From Apus apus (Eukaryota > Chordata > Aves > Apodiformes > Apodidae), in contig NC_067285.1 in assembly GCF_020740795.1 (NCBI RefSeq), positions 21,348,241 to 21,412,240 on the forward strand: a stretch of DNA of 64,000 nucleotides, given 5' to 3'. The notes under the pieces were generated by a model. That model saw only the letters and a program-made list of their open reading frames with translations, had not been told where the DNA came from and did no database searches. Made by a program: the position numbers and the translations under genes. Shown here piece by piece: positions 13,790-25,115 of the stretch. Every line of letters starts with the position of its first letter. Position 1 is the first letter of the stretch.

Positions 13790-16700
13790 CTGTAGAATAT
13801 ACAGGTTTAGGCTGGCAGAGTATTTGACTTGATCAGACCTTCCTTTCTTCCACTAAAACTCAAAACTGGAATGACATCCAATCTTCTTCTTAAACTTACA
13901 GTTTAAACAGAATTTATCCTTTCACAGCACATGAACAGTTAAATTCTTTTAAATCCAGCCTAGGATGCTATTCTTCATTTGATGCTTATGTATAACCCCC
14001 CCCCCCCTCTTTTACAAGCAGCCACATTCAAATTTTGCAAAGGGAAGGAATCCATGGTCATGCAAAAGCTCATCTGTTATGCTGCTTCTCCCTTTTCCAA
14101 ACAGCGAAGAAATGGCAAATTAAGGAGGTCCCAGAACAGAAAGGAGAAAAGTAACATCTACTTCCCACACCCCAAAAACCCCAGCTTCTCTAATCCTCTT
14201 ATAATCCTTCTGCAGAAGATGGGAAAAATCCAATTAGTAAGGGAGCAGAAAAAACAAAACCAAAACAAAACCTTGACAGCTCCCTTTTGGTTACATCTAT
14301 CTTGGGTGATGAAAGTGACATTATCCTCACAGGGGAAAAGAAGCAATTCCAGGACTTGAGAGTGAAGAGCTTTAACACAGTAAAAGGTCTCCAATAAAGT
14401 TCTTCTAATTCTGCGAGCGATCTGTAGAAGTTTCTTCTCCTGATCCTCCTTTTGCAATCGGAATGCCCAGCCGTGCCAGAAAGCTTGAGAGAGAAAAATA
14501 ATCAAAGGCTTGCGTCATTTAATTACTCTCTTGGTTTTGTGGTGTTCTGCCAAGAGCAGTGTTGCCTCACCTCCCACAATACACTGAATCTTCTGAGACA
14601 AAGCAAAAAATACAAACCATCCTCCACCCAGAAAATAAAATAACATGGAAAAGAACAGAGAATTCCAAGAAAACTAAGTAAAAGCAAGAGGGCTGAAATA
14701 TGCTGGAAGCACTAAAGAAGGAAGCTTTAGATTAAAAAAATAAACCACAACACTCATGTGAACTCCACAGCAGTTTTCACACTCAACCTTTAGAATCTTG
14801 AAGTGTTAAATTTCTTTGAGGTATCTTAGTCATTCCAACAGTAGTAAGAGGATTTGTGATTTTGTGAATACATGCTAGTATGTTGTGCACCCGGGAACAG
14901 GGATTTCGCACGGAACTTGGAAGGCTGAAAAGGGAAAGGCATAAGGCCCTACCCTGACCCAGCAGCCCACAGCTCTCTCCAGAACAAAACCGTCTCCAAA
15001 TTTTCTTAATCAGAAACTGTGTGTAGATCTACAAAAAGTTACTTCATTTAGGTACACGGGCTATACAATGTCTTCCAAAAGACATTGATGCTTCTAAAGA
15101 AGCCAGAATTCAGTAGAAAGTGCTCTTCCTACCTCAAGTTCACTTTCACTCTCATCTCACAGGAAATGTAAAAAAGAATTTGATGTAAGAAATTCCTAGA
15201 AACAGGAACTACAAGATTGCTGGCAAAACACTTTTTCAAGTTCTCGCAAGTGTAGTCCACCTATATTTACTTCACAGACAACTGCATAATATTTTCCAGA
15301 CACAGTCCCAATGGCATTTAAGATTATCCCATTTTTTATACATGTAAAAACAACTGAATATACCTATTACAGCTGGTATAAGTCAAAATACTCTATTCCA
15401 TATGTTCTGAAGTAGTAATTGCAGCATGAAGTAATTGCATCAGCAAAAGTTAACTAAGAGAATAATTTCTTACAAAAATATCCTGGGTATCTGTGAAAGC
15501 ACTTTTTTCACCTTCCACACAATTATAAATTCTTCATCTCCTGTCAAAACACAGAAATAACTCCCTCAACATCTGCAAATGTGTTACAGCAGCCTAATCT
15601 ATTCCCTTCTAGTAATACTTTTTTTGTATTTCTATTAAACTAGTTCTAGAAATATCAATGAAGGCTCAGCATTGCTGTAAGAAAAGCAGGCAAATATCTA
15701 TACACAGAGAAATATTCTTGGTTGCCAGCAAGCCACGTAAAATTTTCAGATGTGCTTGCAAGCCTGCAGACCAACCATTACCATGCTTGTCATACAACAT
15801 TCCCGAATGCTGAATACATATGGCAGGATTCATTTCAAAGCGATTTCAGTCCCAGCCCCCTTTCTTTGCTCAATCCCTTAGTGAACCATGAGCCAATCAT
15901 ACTGTGTGAGGTAACTCAGTTTCAAGCAACAATTTAAGGATCGCTGCAAATCAACACCTCTTGCAATAGGTGCAGTGGCTAAGCCTGTGCTGCAGAGATG
16001 GAGCAGAGTGCTGCATGGAAAGAGCTAAGGCAGGCAGACTTTGTGCTAACTCAGAAAAACCCGAGTCAAGTATTCTGTCTTCTCCTTTCCACGGTACTTA
16101 CAAAAAGATGGAAAATGCAATCTAAAACATGCCCAAGATGCACAGGTGCAAGCAGTATCTATTCAGTGGGCCTCAAGTTCAAAACAAAATCTCAAAATAG
16201 GCTCTAAAACTTTAAGCAGTTTTTTTAGCCAATGTCTCAGTTATGACAGGGTGAATAAATTTTTTCTAATGTTTTGGGGTTTTTTTTGGTCTTGGAAGCA
16301 TAATCAGATTAGAGGCTTTGTTGTTCACCTGTCATTGCAGCAAGACTTGCAAGCTGGCCAGGACTCTTGCAGTAATTGTGCACGCTTGCTATCTGCACTG
16401 CATTTGCACAGGCTTAGCAGAACTGACTTCTTAGCACATATTCACTATGATTGCTCACAGGAGCAAGTTCAGTTTGCACATTTGGCTATGTGGCCTTTGT
16501 AGAGCTAAGAACAAGCAGAAAACACTTAAGCTGATAACCACCCAGTTATGACAAAACCAGATCTCTGGAGATAAATGGCAGCTTCTCACTTTGTCAATCT
16601 CTGAAAACTTACCAGTGTTATATAATAGCTAGGAAATGGAATCCTAATTAATCTCAAATATATGTAAGGCATTATTTATATAGATTATTTACAGACTGGC

Positions 16701-17761
16701 TTAGCTTCTGCTCTACCATAAAAAGGGTTGCAAAAAGCAACCAGGAAAAAAGCAATTGTGTAAAACCCAACCTTCATTACTAAAATATTGTTTTGCTTCC
16801 ACTACCACTCACAAACCATCAATGTAAAAAAGTTAACCCTCCCATAAACACCCAGCATACAATTGCTAAGAAAACAGCAGTCAGCAGATGTAGTTGTTTT
16901 CTAAACACTCTGCTTCTTCCAGATACTGCATTAGCTTGTCAGCAGTTCCAACTGCAGAACTAAAGGAAAATCAAAATTTACTTTGAAAGGTAATAATGGT
17001 AACACACTGATAATACGCCACAAGCTTCCGAGAATTACATAGTTAAGTGAGAAGAAAACAGTTTATTTATTGTATCTGATTAAAGACATTTTTGAGAAAG
17101 ACTGCTGCCCTATTTGGAACACATGCAAGCCAACCGCTTTTTAATAGTACAATAGTCCTTGGGACAGCAGAGCACAGCACTCAACAAGACACGCACCACA
17201 GTAGAGTTCCCAGTCCCTGTTCATTGTCATGTTCACTTGCTAAATCAATCACACAGAAACAAAGCATCTAAACTTACATCCTTCATTCTCTGGTGAGGTC
17301 CTAATGTTGGAAAATAACACTACTACCACTGCTCGTTTTAAGGGGAGAAAAATTGTAACGCTCCTCTTTTACTGCAGTCTCATGTCTCTGAACATTTTAG
17401 GCTATCGCTTATCACTATTCCAGGCATACATCTGAATTAAAACAACCAATTTAGAAAAGATGATGCTTCCTTTTAGCACTAGGTAAGCCTGAAACCACCA
17501 ATTAAGTATTTATCACACTGTGAAAGAAGAGCAGAGATCCAGAATTTATTTTTCATTCTATTCTGAAGAAACTTTCAAAGCACAGTGTGAATGTTTTCAG
17601 AAAAAAGAGGCCCTGCCACCCACCCTGAAGATCCTTCCACCTTTTCTAGAAGTAGGGAATAGATTAAATGGTGTTGAGGGCAAATTATCCTTTCACATGC
17701 CACAACATCTCTTAAAGTGTAAACAGATGAGAAATTGCTTTGAAATCTCTTTTTTCATAAT
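13790..17761 (-). other. USP54: USP54 5' UTR intron, proximal 4 kb; no gene seen
   Basis: Sequence upstream of the start-codon exon. It includes a run of twelve C's (plus strand) at 13996-14007 and otherwise AT-rich unique DNA. Open frames here are short and have no recognisable family content. No CR1 fragment is recognised. Confidence 0.6.
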
Positions 17762-18711
17762 GGAAAAAGGGCAGGAAAAAGGGCAGGAAAAAGGGCAGGA
17801 AAAAGGGCAGGAAAAAGGGCAGGAAAAAGGGCAGGAAAAAGGGCAGGAAAAAGGGCAGGAAAAAGGGCAGGAAAAAGGGCAGGAAAAAGGGCAGGAAAAA
17901 GGGCAGGAAAAAGGGCAGGAAAAAGGGCAGGAAAAAGGGCAGGAAAAAGGGCAGGAAAAAGGACAGGAAAAAGGACAGGAAAAAGGACAGGAAAAAGGAC
18001 AGGAAAAAGGACAGGAAAAAGGACAGGAAAAAGGACAGGAAAAAGGACAGGAAAAAGGACAGGAAAAAGGACAGGAAAAAGGACAGGAAAAAGGACAGGA
18101 AAAAGGACAGGAAAAAGGACAGGAAAAAGGACAGGAAAAAGGACAGGAAAAAGGACAGGAAAAAGGACAGGAAAAAGGACAGGAAAAAGGACAGGAAAAA
18201 GGACAGGAAAAAGGACAGGAAAAAGGACAGGAAAAAGGACAGGAAAAAGGACAGGAAAAAGGACAGGAAAAAGGACAGGAAAAAGGACAGGAAAAAGGAC
18301 AGGAAAAAGGACAGGAAAAAGGACAGGAAAAAGGACAGGAAAAAGGACAGGAAAAAGGACAGGAAAAAGGACAGGAAAAAGGACAGGAAAAAGGACAGGA
18401 AAAAGGACAGGAAAAAGGACAGGAAAAAGGACAGGAAAAAGGACAGGAAAAAGGACAGGAAAAAGGACAGGAAAAAGGACAGGAAAAAGGACAGGAAAAA
18501 GGACAGGAAAAAGGACAGGAAAAAGGACAGGAAAAAGGACAGGAAAAAGGACAGGAAAAAGGACAGGAAAAAGGACAGGAAAAAGGACAGGAAAAAGGAC
18601 AGGAAAAAGGACAGGAAAAAGGACAGGAAAAAGGACAGGAAAAAGGACAGGAAAAAGGACAGGAAAAAGGACAGGAAAAAGGACAGGAAAAAGGACAGGA
18701 AAAAGGACAAA
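17762..18711 (+). repeat. 12-bp tandem array, 79 copies, two sequence blocks
   Basis: The period is exactly 12 bp with unit GGRCAGGAAAAA. The first 16 copies (GGGC at 17769 through 17949) read GGGCAGGAAAAA. The next 63 (GGAC at 17961 through 18705) read GGACAGGAAAAA. I see no other substitution or indel across about 950 bp. A decayed final unit (GGACAAAAAG) ends the array. Because 12 is divisible by three and no frame of the unit holds a stop, long open frames run through on both strands (a Gln-Glu-Lys-Gly repeat on plus; Phe/Leu/Ser- or Val/Leu/Phe/Pro-rich repeats on minus). These are arithmetic consequences of the period, not genes. The array lies about 4 kb upstream of the USP54 start-codon exon, inside the predicted 5' intron. 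Confidence 0.98.
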
Positions 18712-20920
18712 AAGCTCTGGGCCCATTTGCTCATTTGATGAGGAAGCGGAGGAACAATCCTCTTGACTGATCTCATGGCCATTCTCAGCCAAAGGGAAAG
18801 AGTTTTAACAACTAGAGGCTTGAGAATGTACTTATTAATATAGTTTTAAAGTATTTGCTAATTTCTGCATGGATTAAATTATATTTAACTGCAGAGCTAT
18901 CAACACTAAGACCTTATTTTACAGGTTAGACATTCCAAAGGGTAGCCAGCTTCACCTATCAGTTTAAATTAAATCTTGAAGGTGGTAAAATAGAGGGACA
19001 GAAAATGTTCCCCATACTGAATAACCATGAGCCTGGATGAAGAAAAGAGCGAACAGGGCAGTAATCTTAAAGGCAAATATCCCTAACAGAATCAAGTGCT
19101 GCACAACCAAAGAGGGGATGACACCTTTTAGCGAACAGCTAGCTGGAAATATTGGACAGATTTTTTTTCAGGCACCCAGATGATAGAGTAACTATAAAAA
19201 GGTACAATTATTTCCATTAATCTCTATCACCAATAATTTTTTGATATTACAAGTGAAACAATAGAGAAAAAACTTCTTGCTTTATGCACACATTTTTTCA
19301 ATCTTGATTACTATGCTGGAAGAAAGAGGAGTAGAAAAAGCCTGTGACGCTTTTGCTGTCAAACTTACACCCATTTGTCAGTCTGCCTCTTAGAGGAACA
19401 ACTTAATTACCCAGCTCTGTGCTACTTGTGCCTACCGGATAGAACCAGGAACTGACAGTACCTGATAGCATCACTGATGCCCAAGACAGACTCATATTGG
19501 TCTTCTCATTCTCTATTGCACAATTCTTAGTCTGTGAAGTGCTTTAAGTGCATAAAATGATACATGCTTTCCCAGACACTAGGGGAATGTTTCCACTTAC
19601 CTGACACAAAAGCAATTATCCAAATGTTAGGCTAAAAGTTACAAGTTAAAGACCATTAAATAGCTTTGGAGTGAAAGTCAAAAACAAGCTTCCCCAAATT
19701 CAGAGATGTACTTCTTTAGTGAGTAAGGGTACAGCAAGCCTGTGAAAAACACTACAGGTTTCCCAGAAGACATGATGAAGGCCATTTCTGAGAAAACACT
19801 TCAAGATAATGGACACCAAAACCGAAGGTACTAGATAGAACAGTGAGCAAATTAGAACACCTCATTGACTAAAACCGCAGCAATTTTGGTCACTACCACT
19901 GTATTTGTACAGCCTACCAGCCACTAAAAGAAACTGCAGTCAGGATACCGATAGGCCAAATTCCCTCCAGAAATACCACTCCCGAAGTGGCAACATTGGC
20001 ATTTCTGAACTAGTAGACAGCTCACTGCTCCTACAGTGATTGGAGGAAGAAAACAGAATAAGCTTTTTTATGAAGAAAGATTATGTTCTTATACCAACTC
20101 TTCAAACGAACAAAACACCCATGAAAAACAAAAACAAACCCACTCTATGTTCCTGTTAACTGCTTAGACCAACAAGGGGCATGGAGAGACCACGTTCTGC
20201 AAAAATACCTCAAAGTGAGACTCTGCGAGCTGCTGGGGTCAAGTATAGCTCTATACTGCATGAAGATACAGCAAGCAGTTCTCCAGCTTCTTCCTCCAAA
20301 ACGCTTTTGGGTTTTGTAAAACTAAAGTGGACTGTATCTTAAAACAGTGTAATAAAATCTTGCAAACACTTACCTAATCCAAATCACTTGATTTTAAGCC
20401 TGACAGTCAGCCAATCTATTTAAAGAGCATCTCTCACAGTAAAAACACAGCAGAAAGCCATTAGCTTTAAACTGCAGAAGGTTCAGTGATGGTGAAAGGC
20501 TGGAAATTTCTACTGACTCCAGCTAGACAGGAACTTCTCTGCCTCTTCCCAACTGCCTGCAGATGCTTCTCTGGGGTCACAGAGTAGTAGCAGTTATTTA
20601 TGCAACCCTCCCTGAAAGAAGGACACCAGTTTACACAACTGTTTTCTGCGCAAACCTATGACCACATAGACTTTTGTTTAAAATAGTGGAAAAAGTAATT
20701 TATCTTATAGAAATACCAAAAGATGAGAGTAGGGTAGCCATGTCTAGACTTTCATAAAGCAGTTAAGAGGATTCGAAGTATCCAGCTGCCTCTCAATCAG
20801 AAAAGCTAAAACTTAGCCAGCAAAGGGCTCTAATACAACACGACAACCATTCAAATGTAAATTACAATAAAACCACCAAACACACAGCTCTGAATATCTA
20901 AAGCCAGCATTACAGCCTTT
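18712..20920 (-). other. Intronic unique sequence, no gene seen
   Basis: AT-rich DNA between the 12-bp array and a CR1 fragment. I see no splice-bounded coding block, RNA gene or repeat family. Confidence 0.55.
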
Positions 20921-21094
20921 TCTGGAACAGGTTGCCCAGCGAAGTTACGGATGCCCCCTCCGTGCCAGTGTTGAAGGCCAGGTTGGATGTGGCTTTGAGC
21001 AACCTAGCCTAGTAAGATGAGTCCACCCACACAGAGGGTTGGAACTAGATGACCTTTAAGGTCTTTTACAACACAAACCATTCTATGATTCTAA
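20921..21094 (+). mobile_element. CR1 LINE 3'-end fragment
   Basis: It starts near CTGGAACAGGTTGCCCAGC and runs through AAGGCCAGGTTGGATGTGGC, TTGAGCAACCTAGCC and GTTGGAACTAGATGACC. It ends CCATTCTATGATTCTA, the classic CR1 3' tail. This is a 5'-truncated copy in sense on the plus strand, followed by an A-rich stretch. Internal differences from the CR1 consensus as I recall it suggest an old insertion. Confidence 0.93.
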
Positions 21095-24000
21095 TAAAAA
21101 AACAACCAAGCAAACAAAAAAAACACTTAACCTGCAAGATTATCTAGAAGTTTCTGGAGGAAAGCATCTCTTGTTGGAGACTGCAATTTATAAGAGCCAG
21201 CACAATGTGGAATAATCGAATAATAAGGGCTTCTGTCTGAAGACAAAGAGAGAGATGAGGTCAGAACTAGGGAAGCAAAGGCCGTGTTCTTTACTTTGTG
21301 TAGGGCTTATTGCCAAAACACACTTCACTCCCTAGATAAAACTTTTACTCATATCAAAAACATGGCATTAATAACCACTGATCTCATGCATCACAATACT
21401 TTCAGCACATGTGTTTGCTGTGGGGGTTACAGGAATGAAGATGGACAAGCCCCCAGCTTTGTGTCCTACTTCCAAAATATCAGAATCAGCTGCCCCCCTT
21501 TCTGTTAGACACCTCAAAGGATCTATTGTCTCAACAACTTTACTCTGATTGTTGAAAAGGGGAGGAATATATATAAAATTAAGAAGGTCTGCGCAGCCTG
21601 AAGTAAATTCAAACAATTTCAAAACATTCTGCACTCCCTTCAGATCTCCACAGTTGCCTAGGTCTTTAAGACTCCTCTGTATCATAACGAAAGCCTGCAT
21701 TTTAACACACTTGGACTTCGAAACGCTTACCCTGAAGTTTTGTATTACTTTCTACATGAAAACTAAGTTTATTCTCCCAAGCCCGTATTTAAAAAACACC
21801 GTATCTATGCCAAGGCTTGGTGCTGGCCATTTCAGGAGAAGGAAGGGTGGGGTGAAATCAGCTTTTCATCCCAGTTCATATGGAACTCATGGAGTTCAGA
21901 TAAACAGGGAAAACACAGCAGCTTCAAATGTCACATAAATACTCAAAAGCAGTTAAACATTGCCAATCAATCCTGTAACACAGAAATCATGACAAAAAGG
22001 AACAGGGCAGCTGTCAGCCATATGGTTAAGTGGAAGGTTCTGGTTTGATTCTAGTTATTCCCTTTCCAAATCTTCACCTTGGCTATCCAAAGGGGAGCTT
22101 GAAGATTAATTCAGTATTTGATTCAATCTTCAGATATAAGCAAAATTTTTTCATTGCAAAATTCTGCATTTTACAGCAATCAGCTATTTCAACAAGATTT
22201 CAAGGCTCTTTTTCTTGTGGCACCTTATTAACAAGAAAATAATCTCAACTCTCTTCCAGTAATACCACTGATCCAAGAAAACAAGTTTTCTACTTTTGTT
22301 TGCAAATTCCAGACCAACAATGACTAAAGACTTCCTAGAAGCTTCCAAAAGTAGTCAGTAGTATTCAACAATGTAAGGCTTAATGACTGACAATATTTAA
22401 ATCCTAAAATCCTGTGGTCATTCTTTTCCTGGCCTTGTAGGCTTTCACAGATGAACAGCATCAAACCATTTTTCATAAAAATGTTTCCGCTTCTAAAGTA
22501 ACTACCTTGTTATGAGTTCTCCTGTCAATTTTCACACCCCTTTCCTTCCTTAAAACAGAATCAACTCCCAAATCATATGCTGTTCACATTACAGCACCAC
22601 AATCACTGCTTCATTAAACTATACGTTGACTTCAGCAACGTTTGTGTATGAACACATTCAGTTGTTTCAAACATCCAGATAGAATAAAAAACACAGGTAA
22701 GCAAGATATTGAATTTTGCAGGAAAATAAGCAATCAGAAGAACTCTAGCACTGCTAGTACTTCAATTTCAAAGAAAAGACAACACAGCCTAAAAGCAAAG
22801 GCAGTAGCACACTCCAAGCAGCAACAGACATTGAACAAGCAGACGGACAGCCTTTGGGTAGAAAACCGGGCCTTCCTGGTGATGCGTTAAGAATCTCAAA
22901 GTCAAACACTGCAATGCACTATTCTCTCCAGGTAGTGCTCGGGGGAAAGACCCAGGACAGAAAATTGGTTCCCAACACAGGCACATAATAGATATTTCAA
23001 CACCACTGGCCAGTGAAAACCTCCACACAGGGCAGGCAGACACAATTCCCACCTCCCTCACAATCAATGGCTGGGGACAGACAATATATTCAATAGTACC
23101 ATAAAAGTATTTACTCCCTCCGTCTTTTCTCTTGGCTCAGAATAGTGTTTAGTATTCAAGAAATAGTTACAGCTTATTCTCAAACTGCTAATTCACTGTA
23201 TTGTGTTTTATCTATACCACTGTTACCACATAACAAGATGGCTTATAAAACACATGCTTGCCAGACCAGTAACATACCAAGGTATAAAACTAAAGCAATA
23301 TAGAGGAACTCACGCTAACAAAGTATAGGCAGAGTAAAGAAAGAGCAAGCAGCAGTTTAAGGTGCCTCTGCTAGGTCCCAGTACTAATGCTTACATCATT
23401 TTTCCTGCCTTGCTAAAAATGAGAAGCAGGAGTGCTGCTGCAGCAAAACATCATATAGATTAATACTTCTACATAAAAATATAAAACCATGCACCAAACA
23501 TGCTGATTATTTTGGGGTTTTTTTAAGCAGTCATCTGTGCTGTATAGCTATAAATAATAGTTCAGCAAAATCACGAGTATGCACACATATGCATAAGCAT
23601 TTAATAATCTCAACTTGGGTTTAAGTCTATTATTATTTAGTTTTAGAGCAATAAGCATACAAGAACAGGAAAACTAATTTTTGTTTCATTTGGCTTTGTT
23701 TACAGAAGCATTTTCCCACAAAAACCACTGAAGACTTTAGAATTTGAGGAAGAAAAACAGTTGCACATAACCACAAGTAAAAGCTTACTGAATCAAAACA
23801 TCCCCTCTCTAGGAGCAGCTAATAACATATAGGAAGACTAAAACAACCAGGTGGGGAGAAATATACCATGATATCATACACCTCACCAACAACCTGGGAG
23901 ACACAAACAGGGAGTAGAACTAAAAGCCTGATTTTTTGTTTTCTATACAACTAGGAGATCAGCAGAAGATGACATCTCATCCATGCATTAAGGAAACTAC

Positions 24001-24535
24001 AGTGCAAGCTGATGAGGTTTGGTTTTTTCTCCTTTTTAAACAGGAAGCAAATAGACATGACCAAACCTCAAAACTTTACATCCCAAATTGCACGTATTGC
24101 TCTTGTCTCCCACTAGCAAACAGAGCATTTGTAATATGCTGTCATGGTGCCCCCGTGCCTCCTGCACCCCAAAACCAAACCTGGCTGACTGGGCCACTGG
24201 TGGCTGAGCCAACAGCTGTGGACACATTGTGCCTCTCCTCAGCTGCAGCCCCAATCCATCATACAATCGCAAAAGGTAAGTGGCTCTTTTGCATGGCTCT
24301 GTGTTTTAAAGAAGAGGATAATAATAACTGAATGTAAAGGGATCCTGAACTCAGAGCTAAACATTAAATACAGACAAAATCACATAAAGATTCCTGCAAA
24401 CACAGGAAAGGAGTCCTTGTATAAAAGGATATGCAGCTACCTCCATTACCTAAAATTTTAATTTCATTGAGAAGCCCCTTACAAACAGACAATTTATTCT
24501 GCTTTAATTCTTCTGGTATAAGACATTCTGAAAGA
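21095..24535 (-). other. Intronic sequence, no gene seen
   Basis: Unique AT-rich sequence. Several frames of 70-130 codons occur (for example around 21549-21938 and 23936-24331). They have ordinary non-coding composition and no recognisable domains or matching splice sites. Confidence 0.55.
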
Positions 24536-25115
24536 CCACAGAATCATAGAATGGCTTGGGTCGGAAAGGACTGTAAAGATCATCTAGTTCCAATCCCCCC
24601 GCAAGGGCAGAGACCCCTTCCACTAGAGCAGGTTGCACAAAACCCTGTCGAGTCTGGCCTTGAACACCTCCAGGGAAGAGGATCCACAACCTCCCTGGGC
24701 AACCCATTTCAACACCTCACCACCCTAAGAGTAAAGAACTACTTCCTGATGTCTAACCTAAATCTCCCCTCCTCCAGTTTAAAACCATTACCCCTTGTCT
24801 TATCACTACACACCCTGGTAAAACATCCGTCCCCAGCTTTTCTTTAGGTCCCTTTTAGATGCTGGAAGGCCTCTCCAAAGCCTTCTCTTCTCCAGGCTGA
24901 ACAGCCCTAACTCTCTCAGCCTGTCTTCACAGGAGAGGTATTCCAGTCTTCATGTCATCTTCACGGCCCTTCTCTGGACTTTCTCCAAGAGCTCTATGTC
25001 CTGTGTTCAGGGCTACAGAACTGGACACAGTGCTCCAGGTGGGGTCTCACAAGTGCAGAGTAGAGCGACAGGATCACCTCCCTCGACTTGCTGGCCAAGC
25101 TTCTTTTGATGCTGT
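24536..25115 (-). mobile_element. CR1 LINE fragment, minus orientation
   Basis: It begins with the reverse-complement CR1 tail (CACAGAATCATAGAATGG) and proceeds through the 3' UTR (GGTTGCACAAAACC). The reverse-oriented ORF2 end follows (CTTCTCCAGGCTGAACAGCC, AGCTCTATGTCCTG, CAGTGCTCCAGGTGGGG) up to about GCTTCTTTTGATGC. At about 580 bp it is the longest CR1 fragment here. The ORF2 part has no long intact frame, so it is an old truncated copy. Confidence 0.93.

Noticed and set aside
17520..18770. 416-codon plus-strand ORF of repeated Gln-Glu-Lys-Gly
   Set aside because: The unit is 12 bp and stop-free in several frames on both strands, so long ORFs arise automatically. There are no splice or promoter signals and no non-repeat coding content.
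17712..18792. Minus-strand ORFs of 345-356 codons, hydrophobic Phe/Leu- or Val/Leu/Phe/Pro-rich repeats
   Set aside because: Shadows of the same 12-bp array. The apparent membrane-protein composition is an artefact of T-rich units.
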